From Phorcus lineatus (lineage: Eukaryota > Mollusca > Gastropoda > Trochida > Trochidae), in the NCBI GenBank assembly GCA_921293015.1, contig OV121083.1, positions 28,078,908 to 28,142,907 on the forward strand: a DNA stretch of 64,000 nt, read 5' to 3'. The notes under the pieces are model-generated. The model was given only the letters and a program-made list of their open reading frames with translations. It had not been told where the DNA came from and made no database searches. Position 1 is the stretch's first letter. Every line of letters begins with the position of its first letter. This document shows, piece after piece, positions 39,201 through 46,238 of the stretch. The translations under genes were made by a program, and so were the position numbers.

Positions 39201-40081
39201 TTTACAATAAAACAGTTGTTATCCAAAAGGTCACGCTTTTCTCCTTTATGGCTGCCACTTCTTAATGCCCTATTGGGACTTGAGAATATATAGTCTGCCA
39301 TTAATTATTAGACATATTTGGATTACAGAATGATTATTTAATGATGATAAATACAAAATTAGGATAAGATAAAATGTAGTTAATATAAGATATCACTCTT
39401 TTTGAGTAGGAACTTGTAGTTCTGTAGATGGAAAAAGTGTTGTACAGATCAAAATAAAGCAGAGATTAAATGCAGAAGGCAAATGCCTTAAAACATTTAA
39501 CTTCAATATTTACATTTTTTAAATGGATAAATGAATGCATGATGATGGCAGATTTATCTCTTTGTTTTTAAAAAATTATATATGCATAAAGTGGCAAACT
39601 TACAAAACAAATAACATATAAGAAGTTTGTCAATAATCAGCTCAAAAAATTATCTCTATGCCTGTATAAAAATATACATACGGTATGCGATGCCGATGGA
39701 CTTCTCTATTAAGTCTTTGTTCAAGATACTGCCCAATCTTGTCTAGTTTGTCTGGAGAGGACACTGCATAGAACGTCAGCTGAGCCATGTTGTTTTTCAC
39801 CAGGCCATCCTGCAAACATTTTAGAAGTGTAGTTTGATAAGATTGATAATTCAAGCATACCAATTCTATCTTTTAAGTAAATGGATTCAAATTTATGTCC
39901 TAGTACTGAAAACCACATTTAAATATAACATTATTATATATGAGAATACACCATCTGAAAAAGCACAGTTACACTTCAGATATTCAAATTAATGAGCTGC
40001 TCACCTCAGGGTTAGCTGGGAAAATGTTGTCAACTAGGCGCTTGTAGCGTGGCTTCAGCGCAGCACAACACCCACAGCAAG
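110..40081 (-). CDS. EFR3: EFR3 / rolling blackout homologue, plasma-membrane anchor of the PI4KA complex (partial at both ends, 16 visible coding exons)
   Basis: In known families EFR3 is palmitoylated on an N-terminal cysteine cluster and, as an ARM/HEAT-like helical rod, recruits TTC7, FAM126 and PI4-kinase IIIalpha to the plasma membrane to make PI4P; the fly orthologue is rolling blackout. Sixteen minus-strand exons, in order: 40005-40081, 39682-39809, 38928-39078, 38436-38557, 23839-23979, 20067-20198, 11026-11104, 8512-8776, 7071-7167, 6864-6915, 6227-6399, 5963-6038, 5233-5394, 4648-4776, 3703-3779, 110-240. All junctions are AG..GT and the reading phase carries through every one, giving about 663 residues that run collinear with animal EFR3 (signatures CCGCC then LKPRYKRLVDNIFP; DTPSYHRRYDFF; GLQGVVRKTV; GSIGPSVLEVFNNLL; EALSGSGHDT). 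Animal EFR3 is about 820 residues, so the conserved tail is missing off the left edge and the initiator exon, upstream of 40081, was not identified. A duplicate or pseudogene is unlikely because no exon carries a stop or frameshift. Confidence 0.95.
241..3702 (-). other. EFR3 intron between visible exons 15 and 16
   Basis: 3.46 kb of AT-rich non-coding DNA. Apart from the candidate cassette exon at 3027-3179 I see no RNA gene, repeat array or recognisable mobile element. Confidence 0.7.
3027..3179 (-). CDS. candidate EFR3 cassette exon between visible exons 15 and 16 (tentative)
   Basis: A minus-strand open frame with coding-like composition lies in the EFR3 intron on the EFR3 strand. With acceptor ccctgtcag (just above 3179) and donor gtctac (just below 3027) it is 153 nt, enters with the one base exon 15 needs and leaves the two bases exon 16 needs, so including or skipping it keeps the frame. 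It would encode about 51 residues, among them NKEELIYTLRTLPREDKEVV and APCTSFSENSLLELS. I do not recognise the peptide. The donor is weak and vertebrate EFR3 has no insert here, so it may be a rarely used exon or chance. Confidence 0.3.
3703..3779 (-). CDS. EFR3: EFR3 visible exon 15
   Basis: Acceptor ctccaccag, donor gtaaga. It encodes VIDLRTTEAQYLLPGFAYNR then SNRPH, matching VIExRxxEAPYxLPEHxF. It leaves two bases that join exon 16 directly, or a candidate cassette at 3027-3179. Confidence 0.9.
4648..4776 (-). CDS. EFR3: EFR3 visible exon 14
   Basis: Acceptor gtgtccag, donor gtgggc. It encodes QMAVTNTNLPLTHKCAIHGL then IAAYLNIISQLTAIPQLCQY, matching LPxxHRCxIxALxAAYLNxxSQ..A.PAFCQ. In frame at both ends. 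Confidence 0.92.
5233..5394 (-). CDS. EFR3: EFR3 visible exon 13
   Basis: Acceptor tcatcacag, donor gtactg. It encodes MQFYWHLYENMQMHSNRVDN, then FEALYCTMVLICIEMGGDEI and LVELFRLALDIQ, matching G.QLYRHIY...NYE.LY..L.L..IE...EEV..DLIRLAIALQ. In frame at both ends (54 codons). Confidence 0.92.
5963..6038 (-). CDS. EFR3: EFR3 visible exon 12
   Basis: Acceptor catgacag, donor gtatgt. It encodes LVKDVSEMDLTVEKTTRQDI then MFMKK, equivalent to the KxKxxKxxRQDxxFMKK segment of vertebrate EFR3. Confidence 0.9.
6227..6399 (-). CDS. EFR3: EFR3 visible exon 11
   Basis: Acceptor cctctgtag, donor gtgagt. It encodes VATKYKTVNMQNAFPPEFLH, then PLLRMSMLDDPGMR and ILHTMIDRHNNASKL; the AxP.xFLxPLL and LxDRHDN blocks are recognisable. 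Confidence 0.93.
6864..6915 (-). CDS. EFR3: EFR3 visible exon 10 (52 nt)
   Basis: Small exon, acceptor ctgttgcag, donor gtagca. It encodes GSMDVQLQQNLLKTLLK, equivalent to the QxMLLKSLLxV helix. Too short for ORF finding, but its phase (1 in, 0 out) exactly joins exons 9 and 11. Confidence 0.88.
7071..7167 (-). CDS. EFR3: EFR3 visible exon 9
   Basis: Acceptor atattgcag, donor gtgagt. It encodes GEFANNLPDYQKIEIMMFVM then GKFPQFTNEEDI, the G.FA..LPDYQ..EIM.FIMGK block of EFR3. Confidence 0.94.
8021..8053. repeat. inverted pair of CRE-like TGACGTCA motifs
   Basis: gtgacgtcat and its exact reverse complement atgacgtcac are 13 bp apart. Each holds the full CREB/ATF palindrome TGACGTCA. Either an intronic regulatory site or the stem of a small mobile-element relic; an isolated tgacgtca-like site also occurs near 4535. 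Confidence 0.5.
8145..8286. repeat. 142-bp imperfect palindrome (MITE-like foldback)
   Basis: The left arm (8145-8194), with ttattaccc, ggaagtgtgtcatatgac and gaaactcgtg, is mirrored in the right arm (8235-8286), with cactcg, gtcatatgacacacttcc and gggtaataa. The centre is ccctcgcactcgctcggg. The structure is that of a short foldback element; no clear target duplication was found. Confidence 0.7.
8512..8776 (-). CDS. EFR3: EFR3 visible exon 8
   Basis: The largest visible EFR3 exon. Acceptor tccccacag, donor gtgagg. It encodes AQYGYLVIQSLLKHLDKHVK... and GSIGPSVLEVFNNLLRHLRI, then a charged linker (SKSQDKHKRASERK) and FEEAIINTI. The charged linker is the variable loop seen in all EFR3 proteins. 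Confidence 0.95.
8777..11025 (-). other. EFR3 intron between visible exons 7 and 8
   Basis: 2.25 kb intron; 622 bp is the TTAA-flanked MITE copy 1 (9150-9771). The rest shows no gene or repeat I recognise. Confidence 0.7.
9150..9771 (-). mobile_element. TTAA-flanked MITE, copy 1 (622 bp, intact)
   Basis: Bounded by TTAA at 9146-9149 and 9772-9775. Terminal inverted repeats are about 16 bp, AGGCACTAGTGCACGC at one end and ACGCACTAGTGCACAC at the other, with the self-palindromic core GCACTAGTGC. No ORF of note. TTAA duplication is typical of piggyBac and Kolobok groups; superfamily not determined. It runs opposite to copies 2 and 3 and lies in an EFR3 intron. The interior repeats AGCGGCTG-type words, perhaps binding sites. 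Confidence 0.85.
11026..11104 (-). CDS. EFR3: EFR3 visible exon 7
   Basis: Acceptor ctattgcag, donor gtgaga. It encodes HMDNHKLWSPNEFAVKCFKV then IMYSVQ, the H-D-H-K-L-W...FAVxCFKIIMYSIQ block of EFR3. Phase 1 in, phase 0 out. Confidence 0.93.
12131..12228. repeat. 49-bp tandem duplication
   Basis: Two adjacent copies of a unit starting cactgtgctcccctccagtc and ending cccatctct, differing at one base (cagAgaatc versus cacAgaatc context). A recent local duplication. Confidence 0.9.
12799..12814. repeat. 16-bp poly-G tract
   Basis: An uninterrupted run of 16 G (C on the EFR3 sense strand). Prone to length error in assembly and variable in populations. Confidence 0.95.
16481..16556 (-). mobile_element. 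tRNA-derived SINE head fragment
   Basis: On the minus strand an A-box-like TGGCTCAGTGGTTAGA is followed about 35 bp later by a B-box-like GGTTCAAGAC, as in tRNA-headed SINEs. The 3' body is not clearly delimited and no target duplication was found, so this is probably an old truncated copy. Confidence 0.5.
16915..16997. repeat. hairpin with 26-bp arms
   Basis: The arm at 16915-16940 (starting ccgtgggcattattgaaaag) is the reverse complement of 16972-16997 with one mismatch; the loop is 31 bp. Flanking sequence pairs further with lower identity, so the full foldback may reach about 16890-17023. Confidence 0.85.
19861..20035. repeat. degenerate minisatellite, GAGCTAGAATAA-type units
   Basis: About 170 bp built from short variants of agagctagaataaaagctag and aagagcaagaac, period roughly 12 bp with slippage. 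It lies about 30 bp beyond the donor of EFR3 visible exon 6. Confidence 0.85.
20067..20198 (-). CDS. EFR3: EFR3 visible exon 6
   Basis: Acceptor ctgtacag, donor gtaagt. The correct frame is not the longest one: it gives ESPSYAAETVFRDLVCRASY, then GYIETVLRPVL, the AExCFRELLGRA-type segment. A simple minisatellite (19861-20035) lies directly downstream in the intron. Confidence 0.88.
20400..23584 (+). mobile_element. TTAA-flanked MITE, copy 2, split by a later insertion
   Basis: TTAA at 20396-20399 and 23585-23588. The two halves (20400-20909 and 23471-23584) together match copy 1 over its whole length; removing the 2561-bp insert and its 2-bp duplication leaves 622 bp, the same as copy 1. Both terminal repeats are intact. 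It lies in the EFR3 intron between visible exons 5 and 6. Confidence 0.88.
20910..23470. mobile_element. 2561-bp DNA transposon with 25-bp perfect TIRs, nested in MITE copy 2
   Basis: The ends are perfect 25-bp inverted repeats starting AGACCGATCCATTAAGCCCC. Comparison with copies 1 and 3, which keep the empty site ggtcaattgtaaag, shows a 2-bp AT duplication. The last 100-150 bp at each end are GC-rich; the 2 kb core is very AT-rich. No frame exceeds about 90 codons and no transposase motif is visible, so it is probably non-autonomous. A tataaatag box occurs near 23047. Superfamily unknown; AT being self-complementary leaves the boundary ambiguous by 2 bp at each end. Confidence 0.85.
23839..23979 (-). 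CDS. EFR3: EFR3 visible exon 5
   Basis: Acceptor cgccgcag. It encodes IRQAGVSGLQGVVRKTVADD, then IWDPVHMDKIVPSLLYNMDDGK, matching the GIxGLQGVVRKTV...HMDKIVPSLL block. The donor is the non-consensus gtcagt, chosen because it keeps phase with the next exon. Confidence 0.94.
28802..28862 (+). repeat. short interspersed repeat fragment (gastropod-type)
   Basis: agtgagtgagttattgttta followed by cactgc..gggcaatatttcagc resembles the start of an interspersed repeat I recall from vetigastropod genomes (gtgagtgagttt...acgccgc...gcaatattccagc). Recognition is from memory only. Confidence 0.4.
30150..30712. repeat. 32-bp tandem repeat array (minisatellite)
   Basis: About 12-15 diverged units of the form ggtctgatattgcctg + tgctgtggtataagat. 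The right two thirds (from about 30430) are most regular; the left end decays. Minus-strand frames across it are open by repetition only, because 32 is not a multiple of 3. Confidence 0.88.
33290..33810. repeat. degenerate tandem repeat, about 130-170 bp units
   Basis: The phrase accaaatttgatnaa followed by agatgata and ttatgagc..ggaaagga recurs at about 33449 and 33577, with a weaker copy at 33745 ending in acggacagacat. This style of degenerate repeat is common in molluscan non-coding DNA (from memory). Confidence 0.6.
33895..34770. repeat. diverged direct duplication rich in TGACCTT words
   Basis: The block around 34000-34110 (gaccttcactttgac..ttgtagcgaaaacc..cttggta) recurs about 505 bp later at 34505-34610 (gaccttcgacc..ttgcagcaaaaact..cttggtg). 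Blocks beginning tgacctttgaccttaaacag (34268) and gaccttgaccttggacct (34650) also match each other. The TGACCTT direct repeats resemble nuclear-receptor half-sites but more likely reflect the repeat family. Confidence 0.6.
36861..37470 (+). mobile_element. TTAA-flanked MITE, copy 3 (610 bp, right terminal repeat deleted)
   Basis: TTAA at 36857-36860, then ACGCACTAGTGCAC and the same interior as copy 2 in the same orientation. Near the right end about 12 bp of the terminal repeat is missing (accgtaaa runs directly into gtgcctt) and the flanking TTAA is lost, so this copy cannot move. It keeps the empty site interrupted in copy 2. Confidence 0.85.
38436..38557 (-). CDS. EFR3: EFR3 visible exon 4
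   Basis: Acceptor tgtttcag, donor gtaaga. It encodes FVKFANIEEDTPSYHRRYDF, then FVSKFSSMCHS. This is the most conserved EFR3 block and on its own fixes the family. The intron that follows is 14.5 kb long. Confidence 0.96.
38928..39078 (-). CDS. EFR3: EFR3 visible exon 3
   Basis: Acceptor gctgacag, donor gtgagt. It encodes MDALDQLLKSCHAQSLNLFV and then ESFLKMVQKLLE...LQILATNS, a close match to the ALDQLL...NLFVESFLKMV block of animal EFR3. Confidence 0.94.
39682..39809 (-). CDS. EFR3: EFR3 visible exon 2
   Basis: Acceptor tttgcag, donor gtatgt. It encodes DGLVKNNMAQLTFYAVSSPD, then KLDKIGQYLEQRL and the start of the RHRI..M segment: the first helical repeat of the EFR3 rod. It enters in phase 0 and leaves two bases that join exon 3. 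Confidence 0.93.
40005..40081 (-). CDS. EFR3: EFR3 visible exon 1: palmitoylation cysteines and conserved N-terminal helix
   Basis: It begins after a ctctgtgcag acceptor with two bases of a split codon, then reads CCGCCAALKPRYKRLVDNIF and ends PANPE at a gtgagc donor. The four clustered cysteines match the palmitoylated motif that anchors EFR3 in the plasma membrane, and the basic stretch after them is strongly conserved. The split first codon means the ATG lies in an upstream exon that I could not place. Confidence 0.93.
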
Positions 40082-43009
40082 CTGCACAGAGGGAAAGATG
40101 GAGGGTACAGCAATTAGTAAGCAAACAAGTTAAAATTGAAACAGTATATAAAACATAAATATTACTCAGCTGAATTTCCAAATCTGTTCTACTGTTAATT
40201 TCTTGTAAATATGTTAAGGCATCCAATCTATAGGGAAATTAAATTTTCTAAATAGCAAAAAAGGTGTATATACTTACTCTTTCATCATATATAAATAAAA
40301 ATTCATTGTATGTATTGTCTTTAAACAGAAGTGTCCCAATTATCAGGGTAATTAGAATTTAATAAATAAATTAATCTTTGTGATAAAAATCAATGAAATA
40401 AAATCATTATTAAGAAATTAAATGTAACTTTGGCTAATATTAAGATTTAATAAAAGTAATTGCTAAACTAGACAAATAAATTTTTTGATATAAAGATGCC
40501 ATGCCTCAGTTTTACCGGGCATCCATTTTTAACAGGGAAGCTTAGACGCAATGTCAAACATATTGGTATTTTTTTTTACAATAAAGGTTTTGATAACATT
40601 CAAATATTATTATTTTTTAATAATGTGAAGATTGTATCCAAGTAGGTTCTATCGATATAATGAAACAAGATTTTTTAAAAAAATTCTAAACCTCTATATA
40701 CATTTTTTACGTTTGGGTTAGAAAAGTTTAATTAGGGATTTCTTTCTTATATAATTACTTCTGTAGTAAATGGAATGTTACATTCAACACATGTGAAACC
40801 TTTGATGCATTTTCCATTTACACGTCTAATCTTTGCCTATCCAAATGTTCAAAAACAAAAGGACAAGCCAAATGGGAAATATTTTAAGACTAGAGAATGA
40901 TTTTTAAAATTAGGTAGTATTATTTCCAAAATGAAAATAACACTGAAGACTTCAAATAAGTGAACATGTAGGAAAATATAACTTGATAGTCGAAAAATTT
41001 TACTTTTTTAAGATTTCTCTACATTTGGTTTGTTCATTTATTTTGCATTTTACAATGATAAATATTCTTTGTCAGCATTGGAGACTGTAATAATTTTCCA
41101 ACGATATTAGGGTTACCTTGAAAATAGGGTTACTGGCCAAAGAGAGGATGAAGTCAGAACTAACCTTACTGTTGAGAAATAGAATACTTGTGAAATAAAC
41201 TTTCAATAGGTCTGCAGAGTTTAATTTGATCAAATGATTTTTACAATATTTGTCTGAAGAGTTTTTAAGCACCTTGCATGGTTACACATGCATAAATGAT
41301 ACTTATGTATGTCGTAGGATCAATGACAAAAAAACCACACATGCTTACTAGTTACTACATTAACACTTCATTTAAGTGGGAAGAACATTCCTTATTTGTC
41401 TACTTTGGTAGCACTGATGTTTAACTACTTAAAACTTCAAGTTTGTAACTTTTAGATTTATTTCATTTACAATTATGAAAATGATTTCTGTCATTCCCAA
41501 CCCGGTTGTTTTGATTGGGACACCTGTTTAGTGGGAGAAAAAAATCAATTTCTATCTACTCCAAACCTCACCTGCCATGCTGATCAATTTGGTTGTAATA
41601 AATGTTTAGAGGTGGCTGAAATGTCCGAAAATCTGAGGATGTATACTCATGGATTTTGCGCTTAAAAGATTAAAATATTATTGCAGAACACCAATCGAAA
41701 TGTTTTTGATGCCATGTTGGATGTGCACGCCCCCTGTAGGAATGTTGTGGACGAGTTATCCCCCTTCTTGGAAGAGCGACAAGCAATCCCTGTTTTTAAT
41801 ATTTATTCATCTAACTCAATATGCATCAATTATCATATGGGTTGTTAAAAATATGGCTAAAAGCAATTTTTTCATGAATAACATATTCTGACCATGACTT
41901 TTTAAATGTTCTGTATTTTACCTTTGGCATGTAGAAAGAGACTGTCATTTAGAATATAACGACCCATGCCAGTTATAGTCGAACAGTTACATAGACGAAA
42001 ATGTTAATCTAATGTAGCATAGATAATTGTTATACATTTAACTTTTGTCGGATTCTGTTTGTTCTTCGGCAAAAAAACAGTTGTAGGGAATCATTTGAGT
42101 TACAACTTCATAATTTATGTTTATTTTTTCATTGCGTATCTCAGGTGAGTCAAAGTCCTGTTTAGATATAATATAATAAAAGTCCTTGGGTGAGTCAATG
42201 ATTGAATCAATGTATAAATTTGAAAACGTTCATAATGGTTCTCTATCGGAAACGCCTTTTGATTACGTACCTATAGGGGTAAATTTGGAGACATTATTTC
42301 AGAATTATTCGCATAAAAGTAGTGAGTAGGCCTATATTCTTCAAGCTGAGATGATTTCAATTCAACCTCCAAACCAACTCATATTTATATCTATGCTAAA
42401 AAATAACATCATAAGTTCTCTGTTAATCCCTACCTACCAAGTTTGGCGAAATAAGGTTACCACCAACGCAATATTTTCCAGGTACCCAATCGTAGTGCTG
42501 TATAAAGTTCCGAGCGGGGCCAAGTCTAGGTACCGTTAGTCTGCGATAGTTTTAAATTCGAATTCAAAGTCGACAACCAGAAACAAATAGGCCTGTTTTT
42601 CATTGTTTATGATATATTGGCTATTGTTAATTGCAGATATATTGCAGATACATATGATCGATTTTGTTTGATTTTCAATGAAAACCAATCATTCTCATAG
42701 GTTTGGCATGTGGGGATAAGTATGTCAATACGTGAAATTTTTCGAATGATTATTGTTACAGTTAGATATTCACCTATCCAAATAAAAGCGTATCATTACA
42801 ACTGGTGTTTTGATACGCATTAAAACCAAATAAAAGAACACGAAATAACGGAATGTTTCTTCTCTCGGTAAATACTAAATGCGCGTGTGATTTTGTCTGT
42901 TACATTCCAAGTCATTGTTATTCACGAGCTGCAAGCGCAATTTCGTCTTCCACATTCCATATAGCTCAGACTGAACGAACTGTTAAAACTGATGTTTATG
43001 AAAGTGACA

Positions 43010-43800
43010 ACGGAACGGTCATCTACATGTCCTAGTTTCAAGGCACCCCAATGTTCCCTGTAAACTGTAATTTTGTCTTCAGAAAATTTGGTTCCTTGTC
43101 GCACTAACTGAATTAGGATTTTATACAGGGATAACTTCGTTCCGGAGAAAAACTCCAAAACCGCTCATGAAATCTTTCTGAAATTTTGCATATGCGTTAC
43201 CCAATTACTGAAGTTGTGCCTTTTGATTTTTCAGATTTCTAATTTTGAAATATTTTGTTTCGCTTTCATGAAAATAGGTTTAATAAAGACAGTGAAGGGG
43301 GTAGCTTCGTTCCGGAACAGAACTCAACACCTCTCATCAAATATTTCTGAAACTTGGTATGTGCCTTACCCACCAACTGAAGTGGTGCCTTTTGATATTT
43401 TCAGAATTTTTAAAACATTTACATTTGCCTCTTGAAATTTCAGGTTTCTGATTTTGTACTTCGTTTCCATGGAAATAAGCTTAATTTGGACGCTTTGCGG
43501 GGATAGGTTCGTTTCTGCAGCAAAGGTGCCAATTGTATATTTCAAGATTTCTGAAAATCAATTTTTCTTAATATCTCTGGAAATTGAAGTTGTAATATTT
43601 AGACAGATACACAGATATCTTCTTTTCCTGAGCAGAACTCCAGAACTGCTAACTATATTTTTCTGAAAATTTGCAGGTATGTTACCTACCTACGGTCATG
43701 GAAACAAGTAGAAATTGGATTTTCCAGAAATAGCTGAATTTCCGGAGCAGGACAAAATTACCTGCTCATCATATCCTCCTGAATCTTTACTCAACGGTTT
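43010..43800. repeat. degenerate tandem repeat, about 170-200 bp units
   Basis: The phrase ttcgttccgga..aactc followed by tttctgaaa..tt, ggtatg..ttaccca and gaag(t)tgtgccttttgat recurs at 43138 and 43308, with weaker copies at 43509, 43626 and 43741. Units are strongly diverged. Confidence 0.7.
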
Positions 43801-43926
43801 AATTAGGACATTGTTTCTTATGATTACAAAGGAATATGTTATTAATTATTGGGGACCGGTGGGATATGTAGTTTTCTGAGTGACTCATGTTGGAGTTTTT
43901 TTTTAAAAAGACAAGACTCACCCTGT

Positions 43927-44230
43927 TTTAGCTCATCTAGCCTGAAAGGCCTAATGTGCTTACGGCATGGCGTGTCCGAACCTCCGTAAACTTTGCACTT
44001 TTCATCTTCTTCTCCAGAACCATTGACCCAGGAAATCTAAATTCTTGTGTACATACTCCTTGACTAATGGCATTTAGATATTTATTTTCTGTGACTTAGA
44101 TACCTCAGGGGTCACAGGGATCACACCCTAAAACCTATTGTCATCTGTTTCTCCAAAAGCAAGTGGCCTTAAAAGTTGAAATCTTGTGTGGAAACTCATT
44201 AGTTGATGGGGATTCTAACTTATAGAGTGA
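43927..44230 (+). repeat. dispersed repeat, copy A
   Basis: agctcatctagcctgaaagg..ggcatggcgtgtccg.. then cttcttctcca and ccctaaaacctattgtcatc. It matches copy B at 45133-45550 in the same orientation and order. This 'gctcatct-ggcc' style repeat is common in molluscs (from memory). Confidence 0.65.
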
Positions 44231-44335
44231 AGGCACAACTTTGACGGATTACGAGTATACCCTTTTAACGCTTTGCACGTGCAAACACGAGAACACCCTG
44301 CAGCACGCGATAACATTGGGTATAACCTTACATCG

Positions 44336-44722
44336 TCCTGTCTCAGGATAAACATTTATCATCCAAAATTGTATTCCACAGGAGATATCGCTTGTGGAAG
44401 ATCGTTTCTGGGAGATATCGTTTTGAGAGTAGATTTTTAACAATGCCCTGTAGCAGTCAAGTTCATGAATCACAATTCTTTTAAATCATCACGTAATGAT
44501 ACACAATTTTTACCCAGTCCCGCTTTGAGAGTCTATGAGTAGTGCGTTTTCACGGAATCGAAATAAAAAATGATTTTGGATGATTTGTGGAATCTCACCC
44601 TCAACACTCGTTGATCAACTCGTGTTGATTTATTTAATATCAGAAACTACTTGGGTGAGATTCTCTATAAAAGCTCTCGTTTGAGTGCAGCGTGGGCGTA
44701 TAAGTTTTATCCTGAGACAGGA
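44336..44722. mobile_element. small element with 17-bp core inverted repeats
   Basis: TCCTGTCTCAGGATAAA at 44336-44352 is exactly the reverse complement of 44706-44722, with weaker pairing about 10-15 bp outward. Inside lies a second foldback: gaatctcaccc (44590-44600) with gggtgagattc (44653-44663). It looks like a MITE of about 0.4 kb; no target duplication is clear. Confidence 0.6.
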
Positions 44723-45132
44723 TGAACCGTACCTTAGAAATAACGGGGTGGAGTCCGTAAATATGTTTCTAGCGCGGAGCCAAATTCGAAATTGGCCATG
44801 TTTTTGTTACATGTATTACTTCTATTTTTTTAATTAACAACAACCTTCAGTCATTTATATCTGATTTTACGGCAATTTTGTTTCCCATGTTTTGATAAAT
44901 GTATTAAATGTTTATGTTATATATCTTTTGCAATATGTTAATTTCATAGTTTGGTCGTGGATGGTAATCGTTTGCGATTTGGTAATCGTTTGCGATTGAT
45001 GAATCGACTGCATGGACAATGACAATGCATGTGGTCAGTTAGATGACGAAAGAATCTGAATATTATATAATATAAGATGAATATAACCTATATATGAATG
45101 ATTTTGAAATCAACGTGTGATCATGTTGATTT

Positions 45133-45550
45133 TAGATTTTTGCACATCTGGCCTGAAAGCGCTGATGACATGGCATGTCGTTCGTCCTTCTGTCCGTAAA
45201 TGTTTCACTATTTCATCTTCGTCACCAGCAACATTGACTCAGGAATTCTGAAATTTCGTGTACAGACACCTCGATTAGTGAGGTTTTTATTTCATAGAGG
45301 TGGTTAACCTGTGACCTCTAAGAAGTGTCAATGGTACCACGCCTAAAAATCTATTTTTATCTTATTTTACAGAATGGGCGCCACAGTAACCATGCACTCC
45401 CTAAAACCTATTTCCATCTTCTTCTCCTGAAGCAAAAGGCCTAGAAAGCTGAAACCTTTTGAACAGACTCCTAAACTGATGAGGATGATGATAAATTGAT
45501 GTGGTGATCCTGTAGCAGCTAACATGGTGACCCTGTGACGATTTATAATA
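45133..45550 (+). repeat. dispersed repeat, copy B
   Basis: catctggcctgaaagcgctg..ggcatgtcgt..tccttctgtccgtaaa, then ccctaaaacctatttccatc. A diverged second copy of the 43927-44230 repeat, about 1.2 kb downstream, with an extra segment in the middle. Confidence 0.65.
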
Positions 45551-46149
45551 TAAATTTAAGGTAGCCTCACGAGCTACAAATCTAATGGCTCTATTTTTTA
45601 AATTGCAAAACGAACCTGAATAGCAACATTGGTTACGTTTTTTTGGTGTTGATAAGACGGTGTGAAAACAACAGCAAGCATACATTGTAACAATGTTCAA
45701 ATTAAAATACGTTTTACGATCATAAGTTTTTAAAATTGTAAATTGTTTTTCTGTAAAACCAAATATGCCAAAAAAAATTGTCAACACACCCAGGAAGCAT
45801 TGTTATAGCAAACATTAGAGACGCCTTATGACGCCTTATCTGATGGCTGTTTCAGGTTTCCTGTAAAACCTGAATCAGCGTTTTTCCTTAAATGGGAGGT
45901 TGTGGTTTATTGTGAAACGTCTCAGAGTTGTTCAATCGATACCAAGCCTTGCGATCGTAACAATCAATGTAAAGCTAGGCTTTGTCAATCATGTCCTATA
46001 TGGTATTAGCCATATGTATAGTGATCAGTATCCTCCGTTGACCTGTCGAAAAAAATTGATTACACTTTTACTTCCAGTGACGTCACTTCATTGTTCTTGC
46101 GGGACACTATTTTCCGTTATTTCCTTCAAACCTGATTCAATCACGCTAT

Positions 46150-46238
46150 CCCGGGCAGTTATCTTAATAATGTCCCTCTAACCCAGGCAATTATCTTGAT
46201 AATGCCCTCTAACCCAGGCAATTATTTTGATATCATCC
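46150..46238. repeat. 31-bp tandem repeat, three units
   Basis: cccgggcagttatcttaata, cccaggcaattatcttgata and cccaggcaattattttgata each start a unit, with atgccctctaa between. Units 2 and 3 are nearly identical; unit 3 is truncated. Confidence 0.85.

Noticed and set aside
38787-39293. 168-codon plus-strand open frame over EFR3 visible exon 3
   Set aside because: The opposite strand of a verified EFR3 exon; the minus-strand reading matches the family and has proper splice sites.
45401-45787. 128-codon minus-strand open frame
   Set aside because: It overlaps the end of dispersed repeat copy B, has no recognisable domain, and its composition is that of AT-rich non-coding DNA.
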